From contig NZ_JBFEFI010000003.1 in NCBI RefSeq assembly GCF_040717535.1, forward strand, positions 256,001 to 320,000: a stretch of DNA of 64,000 bases, read 5' to 3'. The translations under genes were made by a program, and so were the position numbers. Under the pieces are notes generated by a model. It had not been told where the DNA came from. It worked only from the letters and a program-made list of their open reading frames with translations, and ran no database searches. Origin of the DNA: Thalassoglobus sp. JC818. Lineage in GTDB: Bacteria; Planctomycetota; Planctomycetia; Planctomycetales; Planctomycetaceae. Position 1 is the first letter of the stretch, and every line of letters starts with the position of its first letter. Below are positions 46,396 to 55,386 of this stretch, in pieces.

Positions 46396-48198
46396 TCACT
46401 GATCTTCGTAGCCAAGGATGCGACGAGTTGGGCCCAAGACTTCGTCAGCGATTCCGAGAACTTTTGGATCCCGAAAGTTCTCGGAATTTCTCCAGACACC
46501 CGATTGCCCTGAACGGCGAAACTGAAGCTTTCCGGTCTTGGAGTAATTCTGGAAGTCATGTTTCTTGACGACTTCTTCAATCTCCGGATCTGCTCGTTCT
46601 GCAGAGATCAGTTCACAACACTTCTGCAATGATTGAACTGGTTCGGCCAGCAGTTCTTCATACGAAAGACGCAGTCGCTGCGTGCTCGGGAACCGATCGT
46701 AAGCTGAGGCAGCTGCTTCCATCGCATTCCGTATGTGTGACGCTGTCCGCCGCACATTGGCTTCCGACAGAGGATCTTCACTGTCGCCGAACTGTGTGTT
46801 CCAACTCCCCGGTTTTTGCAGATCGAGGTACGAGTCGAGAGTGTCGAACGGGTCGCGGACGAGGAAAATGAGTCGAGCAGTCGGAAAGAGTGGGTGAAGC
46901 CAGCCGAACAGCTCGGGAGTGTTCACTTCTTTTACGACGAGAGCGTGACGGCCAAAATCGGGATACCGATCCCCGACCATCTCGTAAAAAAGTTTCCGCA
47001 GCCCGCTGAGCCAGGTGCGCAGGTACTTTCGAGAAAAGAACGAGGCGTTTCGGTCGAGTTCTTCCGGCCTGTCCTGCAAGTGTTTCAGAAAGCGCCCGAA
47101 GTAAGGTTCGTGCCATCTGCGAATCCCAGGCAAATCTCCCAGCATCTCCGCGAGCCATGTGGAACCAGTTCGCCCGCTCCCGATAATCCAGGCCAAGCGG
47201 TGTTCTTGAGTTTCAGCGACATGAGCTTCGGAGAATTGCTCTCGCAAGCTGTTGATGAGTTGTTCCGCCCGATGGGTGTATAAGTCGGAGGAAGTCGTCT
47301 TTTCTTTAGCTCGAACAACGTTCGCGACCCTCGTCTCGGAATCTGTCACAAGTGAGTGAAAGTGTTGGACTCCTTCGTCTGGCGTTTCGAATTCAGCAAC
47401 GCTCTCACCAAAGATCGAACCAACTTCGCTTCTCTTCGGCCCGCTCAGCAAAGCGGCGTGACCAAACGCTGTCACTTCGAATACCCTCGGATTCGGGGAC
47501 TGTGCTGTTTCTGATGCTCGAAACAGGTTCAACACGACTTTGGAGTTGGCGTAGATTTCACACTTTTCAGCGAAGTCAATTGTTCCCGGACGCAGAGACA
47601 CCATTTGAAACTTCGACAGTTCCTCATGCCCAGCGACGAACTTGCCAGCGATCAGAAAAGGAAGCCGGTGCTCTTCACAGTGTTCGGCAAATTGTATCAA
47701 CCACGGGACACGGTCTTCGAACACAGTCCCAACAAATGAAAGGGCAAAGTGGGGATTCTCGAGTCGAGGCAGATCTGGAAACTCGGGTGATGCTGTCGGA
47801 AGGTATTGGACCCCGTCAACTGCACAAGTCCGTTCGTTCGAAAAGCGAACGCGGTAGACCTGCTCCGCCTGCGGAATCTCTTCGTAGGGATCGTCGGTTG
47901 CGACAAGCACCGTCGGAATTCCGGCATTCAGGATTGATCGCGGAACGCGGGCCCTCTTTCCTCGAAAATACAAACCGTCGATGAACACGACGCAATCAAT
48001 TCGCTGATCGCAGTCCAAAGCCGTTCCAATGAGGTCCGAACAGACACCGTCCGGGCTGAGAACTTTCAGCATCGAAAATGTCGGATACGGGATGACTTCG
48101 ATGCCCTGATACGACAAAGCAATTCGGTAGCCTTCCCAGACATCACGCGTCGAAAAATTCGCAGAGCCAGCAACGAGAAGTACTTTGGAAATTGCCAC
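46396..48198 (-). CDS. CgeB-like glycosyltransferase fused to a sulfotransferase
   Basis: A 600-residue, two-part protein with GTG start. Residues 1-325 resemble CgeB/DUF3880-type glycosyltransferases: KVLLVAGSANFSTRDVWEGYRIAL, VLVATDDPYE, LSFVGTVFEDR and the C-terminal VLNLFRASETAQSPNPRVFEVTAFGHAALLSGP with the Asn-Pro-Arg-Xaa-Phe-Glu motif. Residues from about 330 form a PAPS-dependent sulfotransferase: 5'-phosphosulfate loop WIIGSGRTGSTWLAEML near 335-350, substrate loop WHEPYFG, and 3'-phosphate site LIFLVRDPFDTLDSYL. The tail RSGQSGVWRNSE matches the conserved sulfotransferase end. One enzyme could add a sugar and sulfate it; this coupling is inference. It looks monocistronic. Confidence 0.83.
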   Translation of the reverse strand: MAISKVLLVAGSANFSTRDVWEGYRIALSYQGIEVIPYPTFSMLKVLSPDGVCSDLIGTALDCDQRIDCVVFIDGLYFRGKRARVPRSILNAGIPTVLVATDDPYEEIPQAEQVYRVRFSNERTCAVDGVQYLPTASPEFPDLPRLENPHFALSFVGTVFEDRVPWLIQFAEHCEEHRLPFLIAGKFVAGHEELSKFQMVSLRPGTIDFAEKCEIYANSKVVLNLFRASETAQSPNPRVFEVTAFGHAALLSGPKRSEVGSIFGESVAEFETPDEGVQHFHSLVTDSETRVANVVRAKEKTTSSDLYTHRAEQLINSLREQFSEAHVAETQEHRLAWIIGSGRTGSTWLAEMLGDLPGIRRWHEPYFGRFLKHLQDRPEELDRNASFFSRKYLRTWLSGLRKLFYEMVGDRYPDFGRHALVVKEVNTPELFGWLHPLFPTARLIFLVRDPFDTLDSYLDLQKPGSWNTQFGDSEDPLSEANVRRTASHIRNAMEAAASAYDRFPSTQRLRLSYEELLAEPVQSLQKCCELISAERADPEIEEVVKKHDFQNYSKTGKLQFRRSGQSGVWRNSENFRDPKVLGIADEVLGPTRRILGYEDQ

Positions 48199-48270
48199 GT
48201 CGTGCGATCATTTCAGATTAGAAAAGTGGGCACCACTCGATTGACCGGTCACGAAGATTTTGAAGATTGC

Positions 48271-48540
48271 CTAAGGTGCCACATCGTTGTACGTGTAGGG
48301 AATGTGATTTCCGACGCCCCATTCTTGCAGTTGGGTCAACGTCTCAACCGGCTTGTCGATGGCATCTGTCTTGAGAGTCAGTCCATACAGCCCGGCGGCA
48401 GCCGTCGAGGTTAACGTCGTGTATTTGATGAAGTCACGTCGAGTCAATTCGGATGATTGAGCTTGGCCGCTGTCACTCTGTTGCGACTGTTCAGAGTTTG
48501 CGTCAGGTCGATCGGACGACTCTGAGTTCCGGTTTGCCAT
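48271..48540 (-). CDS. very small Tat-signal protein, unknown function
   Basis: An 89-residue protein starting at the ATG at 48540 with AAGGG nine bases upstream; longer in-frame starts are possible. The first 42 residues are polar (Ser/Gln/Asp-rich). A twin-arginine signal follows: LTRRDFIKYTTLTSTAAAGLYGLTL. Only about 25 residues follow the hydrophobic stretch, ending EWGVGNHIPYTYNDVAP. The extended N-terminus before the RR motif and the absence of a mature domain suggest a membrane-retained Tat anchor or a small subunit of an exported complex. I recognise no family. It ends 72 bases before the start region of the downstream glycosyltransferase gene. Confidence 0.65.
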   Translation of the reverse strand: MANRNSESSDRPDANSEQSQQSDSGQAQSSELTRRDFIKYTTLTSTAAAGLYGLTLKTDAIDKPVETLTQLQEWGVGNHIPYTYNDVAP

Positions 48541-48871
48541 CGTTGCTGCCCTTCGTTCTTCAGACGCCTTCGAAGTGATCTCAAACCGGTTTCGAACTGA
48601 GAACTTGAACTCCTCAGATGAAATACAAATGGTTTGAGGACCCTTCCTCGATTGCGATGAAAGTTCCCGCTGATGCTCTCTGGCCGCAGTGATGATCGAG
48701 CAAGACATTCACTCAGGAAGAAAACATCGTCTTCAGAATGTCTTTCGAAGCATCAGAATTCAAGCGTAAGCGGCGAAATGGACTGATGCCTCCATCTCAT
48801 TTCACGACCATTGTCAGAGTTGAGGCGAGCAAGACTGCGCTCACCAATCGAAGCTTCCCCCTAGGGAACGT
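48541..48871. other. 331-base gap, no gene seen
   Basis: The stretch lies between the hslU stop and the small Tat-protein gene, both minus. A possible N-terminal extension of the Tat protein reaches to 48708. No other coding frame with recognisable features and no clear terminator were found. Confidence 0.4.
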
Positions 48872-50242
48872 CTACAGGATGAACTTACTCAAGTCTTCAA
48901 GCTGTGTGGCAGAAGCGAGCCGCTCGTTGACGTATTCGCGAGTCACGACAACCGTTTGCCCTTTCAAGTCCGGTGCATTGAAGCTGACATCTTCCAGCAA
49001 TCGTTCCAGAACCGTATGCAGTCGACGAGCCCCAATGTTTTGGGTCGTCTGATTCATTTGGAAGGCGAGGTCAGCCAATGCGCTCAGGCCGTCTTCCTCG
49101 AAATTGACCTTCACCCCTTCGACTTCAAGCAGAGCGGTGTACTGCCGAGTCAGCGAACTCGCTGGTTCGGTAAGAATTCTCAGGAAGTCCTCTTTGGTCA
49201 GATCTTCCAATTCCACACGAATGGGGAATCGACCCTGAAGCTCCGGCATCAGATCGGAAGGCCGACTTCGATGAAAGGCCCCGGCTGCAATGAAGAGCAT
49301 GTTGTCAGTCTTGACGTTGCCGTAGCGGGTTTGAACCGTTGTCCCCTCGACGATGGGGAGCAGATCTCTCTGAACACCTTGTCGACTGACGTCCGCATTC
49401 TTCGAGCCTTCCGAACCGCCAGCGACTTTGTCGATTTCGTCGATGAACACCATGCCGGAGTCTTCAGCGAGTCGGATGGCTTGTTCGTGAATCGCGTCAG
49501 GGTCCATCAACGCTTCGACTTCCTGATCGAGCAATAGCTCACGAGCTTCACGCACCGTCACACGCCGCTGCGACTGTTGCCGTGGCATGATCTTGTCAAA
49601 CATGTTTTGAAGATTGACATCCATCTGTTCGGCGCCGAGATTCGAGAATACCTGGACGGGTGACTGTCGCTGTTCGAGGCGGATGTCGATTTCGCGATCT
49701 TCCATTTCTTTGGCAGCGAGCATTTCGCGAAACTTCTCGCGAGTCCGCTGATGACGTGCCTCCGCGTCGGCGTCTTCAGGCCAGTTTCGTTCGGTCGGCA
49801 CCAGAAGGTCGAGAATTCGCTCTTCGACATTGGCTTTGGCACGTTTTAAGACAGCCTCACGTTTGTCGATTTTGACGAGCTGGATGGCCGATTCCACGAG
49901 ATCGCGAATCATGCTCTCGACGTCCCGGCCGTAGTAGCCGACCTCGGTGTATTTGGTCGCTTCCACCTTGATAAATGGAGCCCCTGTGATACGAGCCAGA
50001 CGGCGGGTGATTTCAGTCTTACCAACCCCGGTTGGTCCGATCATCATGATGTTCTTGGGGGTCACTTCCTTGCGAATTTCATCGGGAAGCCGTTTCCATC
50101 GCCAGCGATTGCGAAGTGCGATCGCGACAGCCCGTTTCGCGTCCGCTTGACCAACAATGTGTTCATCGAGTTTGGCGACGATCTCTTTAGGAGTGAATTC
50201 CAGCTGTTTTGAAATCTGTTCTGCTCGACTTAGCTCTGACAC
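48872..50242 (-). CDS. hslU: HslU, ATPase subunit of the HslVU protease
   Basis: This 456-residue AAA+ unfoldase feeds substrates to HslV. It has FTPKEIVAKLDEHIVGQADAKRAVAIALRNRWRW, Walker A MIGPTGVGKTE near residue 66, the pore loop GYYGRDV, the I-domain of about 130 residues, Walker B VFIDEIDKV, sensor IAAGAFHRSRPSDLMPELQGRFPIRVEL and the C-terminal sensor-2 helices (NIGARRLHTVLERLLED). It ends in LSKFIL, the tail that docks onto HslV. Its start overlaps the end of hslV by 13 bases, so translation is coupled. Confidence 0.98.
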   Translation of the reverse strand: MSELSRAEQISKQLEFTPKEIVAKLDEHIVGQADAKRAVAIALRNRWRWKRLPDEIRKEVTPKNIMMIGPTGVGKTEITRRLARITGAPFIKVEATKYTEVGYYGRDVESMIRDLVESAIQLVKIDKREAVLKRAKANVEERILDLLVPTERNWPEDADAEARHQRTREKFREMLAAKEMEDREIDIRLEQRQSPVQVFSNLGAEQMDVNLQNMFDKIMPRQQSQRRVTVREARELLLDQEVEALMDPDAIHEQAIRLAEDSGMVFIDEIDKVAGGSEGSKNADVSRQGVQRDLLPIVEGTTVQTRYGNVKTDNMLFIAAGAFHRSRPSDLMPELQGRFPIRVELEDLTKEDFLRILTEPASSLTRQYTALLEVEGVKVNFEEDGLSALADLAFQMNQTTQNIGARRLHTVLERLLEDVSFNAPDLKGQTVVVTREYVNERLASATQLEDLSKFIL

Positions 50243-50784
50243 GTCAGTTCCTCAACAATTAACTCTTCATTTGTGTAGACATCGATCTCGGACGCGATCT
50301 TCAGCGACTCGCGAACGATCTCACCGGCTGCCAGGTCTGAATGTCGCAGCAGGGCGCGGGCAGCGGAAACTGCGTACGGGCCGCCTGATCCAATTCCAAC
50401 AACACCATCAGTTGGGACGACCACATCCCCTTGTCCGGTGATCAGAAGTTGATGTTCTGAGCTGATCACAATGATCATCGCCTCAAGCTTCCGCAGCATT
50501 CTGTCCGTTCGCCAGTCACGCGCCAGTTCTGTCGCAGCACGCGGTAAGTTGCCAGGAAAGTCGCGAGCCTTTTCTTCGAACCGTTCCAACAGCGCGAAGG
50601 CATCTGCAGTCGATCCTGCGAAGCCGACAATCACCTCGTTGTTCAGGATTTTGCGAATCTTGCGGGTGTCGCGTTTGAGCACCATCTGTCCGTAGGTGAC
50701 TTGACCGTCGCCCCCAATCGCAATCTTTCCGGCGTGCTTCACAGCCAGAATTGTTGTGGAATGAGTTTCAATTTTCTTCGACAT
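50230..50784 (-). CDS. hslV: HslV, peptidase subunit of the HslVU protease
   Basis: This 184-residue proteasome-like threonine peptidase begins MSKKIETHSTTILAVKHAGK from the ATG at 50784. The nucleophile Thr is in STTILAV, so about eight to nine residues precede it, as in Bacillus ClpQ and unlike E. coli HslV where only Met is removed. Other features are IGGDGQVTYGQMVLK, VGFAGSTADAFALLERFE, the basic RTDRMLRKLEAM and GIGSGGPYAVSAARALL. The length is normal. It is the promoter-proximal gene of an hslV-hslU pair. How the extension is removed, or whether the inner residue is Ser or Thr at the active end, cannot be decided here. Confidence 0.97.
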   Translation of the reverse strand: MSKKIETHSTTILAVKHAGKIAIGGDGQVTYGQMVLKRDTRKIRKILNNEVIVGFAGSTADAFALLERFEEKARDFPGNLPRAATELARDWRTDRMLRKLEAMIIVISSEHQLLITGQGDVVVPTDGVVGIGSGGPYAVSAARALLRHSDLAAGEIVRESLKIASEIDVYTNEELIVEELTCQS

Positions 50785-50993
50785 GAACTCTTGTCCGGAT
50801 TCAGAACTCGATGGGGCAATCAATGCTCAACCATAGAAAGGTACCACTCGCGCGGGAAGACATACGTCGCTGAGAATTTTCAGAAGCCGCACTCGCTAAT
50901 TCGAGTTCTTTCAGAACGGCGATCTGAGGTTGACGGATCACTCGATTCGAAATAGAGAAAGAGACCGCGATCGAGAAATTGGAGTCAATGAGG

Positions 50994-52304
50994 ATGTTTC
51001 GCCGACGTTTCTTGAGGTTTGAATTGCCGAATCGACTCCGTTGCGCCGTCGCTGTGCTTCCGATTCTGATTTGCACGAACCTGCCTGCCCAAATTCGAGA
51101 GTGGCCTCAATTCCGCGGACCAGCAGGGCAGGGAGTTGTGGACGATGTCTCGCTTCCGATTAAGTGGGATGAAGAAGATGGAGTCGTCTGGAAAGTCGAC
51201 ATCCCCGGTCTTGGTCACTCGTCGCCCGTGCACAACGGAGAGACGATCTGGGTCACCACCGCCACGGAAGATGGAAGAATTCTCGGTGCTGTCTCCATCA
51301 ATGCTGCCACTGGATCGATCGAACAGAATCTGACGATCTTCGAACCGGATGCTGTTGAAGAGATTCACCACGACAACAGCTATGCCTCGCCGACTCCAGT
51401 ACTGAGTGGAGACAGATTGTTCGCCCACTTCGGAACTTACGGGACAGCCTGTATTGATTGCCGTTCTGGAAGAAAACTCTGGGAGAGAACGGACCTTCCG
51501 GTGGAGCATCAGGGAGGGCCGGGGAGTTCTCCGGTGCTATACGAGGACCTGTTGATCATCACGTTGGATGGAGCACAGGAGCAGAAACTGGTTGCCTTGG
51601 ACACGTCGGATGGATCGACTCGATGGACTCGAAACCGTTCTGCGCCCTTCCGGACAAATCCGATTACACATCGAGCGTTTTCAACTCCGCTCATCTGCGA
51701 ATCAGGTGGCAAGCGACAATTGATCAGCACCGGGGCTGATCAATGTCATGCTTACTCACCGGACGACGGAAGTGAATTGTGGCATATCCGGTACACCGGA
51801 TTTTCGAACGTGCCTCGCCCTGTCGTTATGGACGATACCGTCTTCATTTGCACCGGTTTCTTCCAACCGGAAATCTGGGCTGTCCCGACTAATGGCAGCG
51901 GCGAACTGGAAAGATCAAATCGTATTTGGAGTCATAAGAGTTCCGTGCCCGATACGCCGTCTCCTGTGGTGGTCGAATCCGATGACGCTGCCATTGTTGT
52001 GATGGTCTCCAATAAAGGAATCGTGACAGCTCTGGATGCGTCGACAGGGAAACAAGCATGGAAGCTCCGGATTGGGGGAAACTTTTCTTCGTCTCCAATT
52101 TCTGCAGGAGGCCTTCTGTACTTTTGCAGCGAAGAAGGTGTGACCAAAATTGTTGATCCACACCTCTCCAAACCGCGAATCATTCAAGCGAATCGATTGC
52201 CGGGCAGAATCATGGCTTCTCCCGTTGTGATTGATCAGGATCTCTTGATTCGAACCGAGAGCAGTCTCTACAGAATCTCGGATGAGGGAGATCGAAAGGA
52301 CTGA
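50994..52304 (+). CDS. exported PQQ-like beta-propeller protein
   Basis: A 436-residue protein. I chose the ATG at 50994, nine bases after GGAG; upstream starts at 50979 and 50988 are in frame. A signal peptide is visible (NRLRCAVAVLPILICTNLPA). The mature chain begins WPQFRGPAGQGVV, the usual start of planctomycete PQQ-repeat proteins, and then contains about seven repeats such as LVALDTSDGSTRW, CHAYSPDDGSELWHI and VTALDASTGKQAWKLR. It lacks visible dehydrogenase active-site features, so it is probably a scaffold or binding propeller rather than a quinoprotein enzyme. Its partner is unknown. Confidence 0.9.
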   Translation: MFRRRFLRFELPNRLRCAVAVLPILICTNLPAQIREWPQFRGPAGQGVVDDVSLPIKWDEEDGVVWKVDIPGLGHSSPVHNGETIWVTTATEDGRILGAVSINAATGSIEQNLTIFEPDAVEEIHHDNSYASPTPVLSGDRLFAHFGTYGTACIDCRSGRKLWERTDLPVEHQGGPGSSPVLYEDLLIITLDGAQEQKLVALDTSDGSTRWTRNRSAPFRTNPITHRAFSTPLICESGGKRQLISTGADQCHAYSPDDGSELWHIRYTGFSNVPRPVVMDDTVFICTGFFQPEIWAVPTNGSGELERSNRIWSHKSSVPDTPSPVVVESDDAAIVVMVSNKGIVTALDASTGKQAWKLRIGGNFSSSPISAGGLLYFCSEEGVTKIVDPHLSKPRIIQANRLPGRIMASPVVIDQDLLIRTESSLYRISDEGDRKD

Positions 52305-52314
52305 GCAAAACGCG

Positions 52315-52650
52315 TCAGTTCAAAATCTTGACTCGCATCGATGGTGGACGTTCTTTAGCTGTTCGTTCGTAGGAAACAATAAAGCATCGATTCCCCAGAG
52401 ATAACCGGTCGCCCGGCATCAAAGCTCCAGAAGTGACGCTGACATCATTCACGAGCACCTCTTGAAATTCGGTCGATGCCCGGACTTCGATTTGTCCTCC
52501 GATGTCATTCATTTCGCAAACGCTGTGAAACGATTCTTGATGTGTGCATGGGGCGCCTTCGGTGTCGATGCACAGGAGTGCTGGAAACTGGTCGAACCTC
52601 ATGACTCTACCCGTCGAGTTCCCGCCGACTTCATAAAGCCTCAGTCTCAT
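52315..52650 (-). CDS. FHA-like domain protein
   Basis: A 111-residue protein with AAGGGG eight bases upstream of its ATG. The latter part resembles a forkhead-associated domain: SFHSVCEMNDIGGQIEVRASTEF, then EVLVNDVSVTSGALMPGDRLSLGNRCFIVSYE. The vNd...L.pGDrlslGn...v.y pattern is the FHA C-terminal half. The canonical Arg and Ser-Xaa-Xaa-His phosphothreonine contacts are not clear, so phosphopeptide binding is uncertain. It is compatible with the presence of a Ser/Thr kinase in the window, but no link is shown. It converges with the PQQ-propeller gene. Confidence 0.6.
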   Translation of the reverse strand: MRLRLYEVGGNSTGRVMRFDQFPALLCIDTEGAPCTHQESFHSVCEMNDIGGQIEVRASTEFQEVLVNDVSVTSGALMPGDRLSLGNRCFIVSYERTAKERPPSMRVKILN

Positions 52651-52933
52651 TTCTAAACCCCTTCAAACTTTGGTCGGTCGAGCACATTCAACGAGAATGC
52701 ACATGCGGTGCCAAAACTGAATCGCTATGCCGAGAGTTCTTGCCTCGAACGGCATAGTTCATCTTTTCAAAGAGCTGGCAGAGCGGTCTGAAGATCAGAG
52801 TGCTTGAATCTCAGCCATGTTCGCCTGATGATGCGGCAATGCCCTTCTCACATCTTGATGGAAGCTTTAGGCTGCGACGGAATTCGTCCCGACAAGAGAG
52901 TGAAATCTCCAACTTGAATCACGAAAGACTGAT

Positions 52934-53380
52934 GTGAAGATTTTCGCCCTGATGTTCGTGACGGCTGTTGCTGCGTTTGTGATTCCGGTCCAGGCCATCG
53001 TCAACGGTCGCCTCGGGGAATCCGTTCAGAATCCGTTTCTCGCCGCCGTGATTTCGTTCCTCGGTGGGACAATCGTGCTGACGTTTGCACTGTTGATCTG
53101 GTCGCGTGGACTTCCCACCGTTCCCAGCGAAGTGAGTATTCCCTGGTATCTCTACACCGGAGGGCTGCTCGGAGCGGTGTACGTGACGACAGTGCTCTGT
53201 GTTGTCCCAACGTTGGGGACTGCAAATGTCATCGCTGCTGCGATCGTCGGTCAATTGCTTATGTCGCTGTTTATTGACCAGCTAGGCATCCTGGGGGCTC
53301 CTCAAGAGCCGATTTCGCTCATGAAAGTCTGCGGTGCCGTTCTCTTGATCGTCGGAACACTTCTCATCCAACGAGGATGA
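52934..53380 (+). CDS. YdcZ/DUF606 family DMT transporter
   Basis: A 148-residue membrane protein, GTG start. It consists of about five hydrophobic helices: FALMFVTAVAAFVIPVQAIVNGRLG, FLAAVISFLGGTIVLTFALLIW, WYLYTGGLLGAVYVTTVLCVVPTLG, NVIAAAIVGQLLMSLFIDQLG and LMKVCGAVLLIVGTLLIQRG. The QAxxNGRLG start and the short length match the YdcZ half-size drug/metabolite transporter family, which is thought to work as a dimer. The substrate is unknown. An ArnT-like gene follows 119 bases downstream on the same strand. Confidence 0.88.
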   Translation: MKIFALMFVTAVAAFVIPVQAIVNGRLGESVQNPFLAAVISFLGGTIVLTFALLIWSRGLPTVPSEVSIPWYLYTGGLLGAVYVTTVLCVVPTLGTANVIAAAIVGQLLMSLFIDQLGILGAPQEPISLMKVCGAVLLIVGTLLIQRG

Positions 53381-53499
53381 TCCTGAGCTCGCGAAAACAG
53401 AGCTTGAGGGAATTTTAGAATTCCGGATATATTCCGAAGCTGGACCAATCGTCGTCGGAATCATGGCGTCGATCTATTTTCGACTTGCTAGGGATGGCA

Positions 53500-55275
53500 A
53501 TGAATCAGTCAGTGCGCGACGCAGGGATCATTCTCTTCGTAGCAGGAGTTGCGTTTCTCACCAACTTGGGAGGACCGCATCTCTGGGATCGAGATGAACC
53601 AAGAAACGCTGGCTGCGCTGCTGAAATGCTCGCTGCAAACGATTGGGTCAAACCTACTTTCAATGCAGAACTCCGAGAACACAAACCAGTGCTGACGTAC
53701 TGGTTCATGATGATTTCGTATGCCATTTTCGGAGTGACGGAATTCTCCGCGCGACTTCCTTCCGCTTTGCTCGGCATCGGCAGCAGTCTGCTCACATGGC
53801 TGATCGGTCGAAGACTATTCGGAGCCCGCGCTGGTTTATGGGCGGGAGTGGCGATCGCAACAACGCTGATGTTTGGCGTGGCTTCGCGCGCAGCGACTCC
53901 GGATGCGCCGCTGATTTTCTTCTCGACATTAGCGATCGCGATTTACGTCGTCGGGACGACTTCAAAGACCGACTCGGAAACAGTTTTCGAAAAAGACTTT
54001 CCTGACTCATGGCCAGCAATTCTAGGGATGTATGCGGCCATGGGGATGGCGGTTCTCGCGAAGGGTCCGATCGGACTTGTGCTGCCGACCGCTGTGATTG
54101 GAATGTTCCTGCTGATTCGTCGACTCCCTGAAGGCTCATCCGATTCGCCTTCCACCTGGTCGGCAAGAATTCGAAAACTCGCAGCCCCGTTCGCCCCGGT
54201 TCACTTCTTGAAAACATGCTGGACGATGAAGCCCATCACCTGCCTGGCCTGCGTCGCAGCGATTGCACTTCCCTGGTACTTGTGGGTCCATTTCCGAACT
54301 GATGGCGAGTGGACTTACGGATTCTTCGTGAAGCACAACGTCGGTCGTGCGATGAACTCAATGGATGGGCATCGCGGAAACATCCTTTTCTACCCTGCGA
54401 CACTGATTGTCGGATTCTTTCCGTGGTCAATCTTCTGGTTGATCACCTTGCTCGACGGATTGAAAGCGATTCGTCAGAACAATCGATATGCCGCCGGGTA
54501 TCTGTTTGCGATTTGCTGGGTCGGGGTCTACGTGGCTCTGTTCAGCCTCGCGAAGACCAAACTGCCGAGCTACATCACGCCTTGTTATCCGGGCCTCGCG
54601 ATTGCGACAGGAGCATTCATCGATCGATGGAATCGCGGCAGCTTCCAGATCGCACCTGTCTGGTCACGTCTGGCATTCGGTTCGGTGATGTTCGTCGGGA
54701 CCGCAGTTCTGATCGGGATTCCGATTGCTTCAAGTCTGCTTGTTCCCGGCGAGATGGTTTTGGGGCTCCTTGGATTGATTCCACTCGTTGGCGGATTAGT
54801 CGCACTTCTTGCTTCAGAACGACAGCAAATTCAGCGAGCAACTTTCGCCACAGCAGTGACAGCGGTTTTGATGTCCCCAGCTGTGTTCGCATTTGCCGCG
54901 GACCGGATTGATCGACATCGCCGGGTCGATGAGATGGTCGATTCCCTTTACCAGAACGGATCTCCTGAGAGCGTGGATGTGATCAGTTTTCACAGCCCGG
55001 AATCGAGTTGGATTTTCTACGCGAAGCAACCGATCGAACGCTTTCGCGAACCGGAAGAAGCCCGCGATGCACTCTTCGGGAAAAACTCTCAGGGGCAGAG
55101 TCGTGTCCTGATGACAACGACCGACAAGCTGACTCAACTCCGCCCATATCTGCGTGAAAGTGAGATCGAGATCGACACAATGCCGTTCTTCCTGGAAGGG
55201 ACGGATATCGCCATCGTTCGACCAATCGCGAAACCCGTTCAACAAGCTGGGGCCGAAGCCTCGACGATTCGGTAA
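53500..55275 (+). CDS. ArnT/GT83-like membrane glycosyltransferase
   Basis: A 591-residue polytopic GT-C enzyme. The ATG at 53500 is preceded by AGGG at six bases. The first loop contains LWDRDEPRNAGCAAEMLAANDWVKPTFNAELREHKPVLTYW, the catalytic acidic residue and substrate-binding block of ArnT-type enzymes. About eleven further helices follow, including IYVVGTT..AAMGMAVLAKGPIGLVLP and LPSYITPCYPGLAIATGAF. The C-terminal 110 residues are soluble (VDVISFHSPESSWIFYAKQPIERF). It probably moves a sugar from undecaprenyl phosphate to a lipid or glycan outside the membrane. It differs from the GT at 13044-14831 in its loop motifs. A terminator follows at 55313. Confidence 0.9.
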   Translation: MNQSVRDAGIILFVAGVAFLTNLGGPHLWDRDEPRNAGCAAEMLAANDWVKPTFNAELREHKPVLTYWFMMISYAIFGVTEFSARLPSALLGIGSSLLTWLIGRRLFGARAGLWAGVAIATTLMFGVASRAATPDAPLIFFSTLAIAIYVVGTTSKTDSETVFEKDFPDSWPAILGMYAAMGMAVLAKGPIGLVLPTAVIGMFLLIRRLPEGSSDSPSTWSARIRKLAAPFAPVHFLKTCWTMKPITCLACVAAIALPWYLWVHFRTDGEWTYGFFVKHNVGRAMNSMDGHRGNILFYPATLIVGFFPWSIFWLITLLDGLKAIRQNNRYAAGYLFAICWVGVYVALFSLAKTKLPSYITPCYPGLAIATGAFIDRWNRGSFQIAPVWSRLAFGSVMFVGTAVLIGIPIASSLLVPGEMVLGLLGLIPLVGGLVALLASERQQIQRATFATAVTAVLMSPAVFAFAADRIDRHRRVDEMVDSLYQNGSPESVDVISFHSPESSWIFYAKQPIERFREPEEARDALFGKNSQGQSRVLMTTTDKLTQLRPYLRESEIEIDTMPFFLEGTDIAIVRPIAKPVQQAGAEASTIR

Positions 55276-55312
55276 GTTCGATTCTCGAATCGAATTATCA
55301 GCGCATGAAATA

Positions 55313-55345
55313 AGCAGGAGGACAAAATTCGTCCTCCTGCTTTTT
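55313..55345 (+). terminator. strong Rho-independent terminator
   Basis: AGCAGGAGGAC and GTCCTCCTGCT form a perfect 11-bp stem around AAAATTC, followed by four Ts. It lies 37 bases after the ArnT-like stop. The complementary strand also has a T-rich tail (TTATTTC), so it may serve the convergent pfp gene as well. Confidence 0.88.
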
Positions 55346-55386
55346 CCGTTTTTCATCTACTGACCTGAGTCAGCTTTGATTCACAA

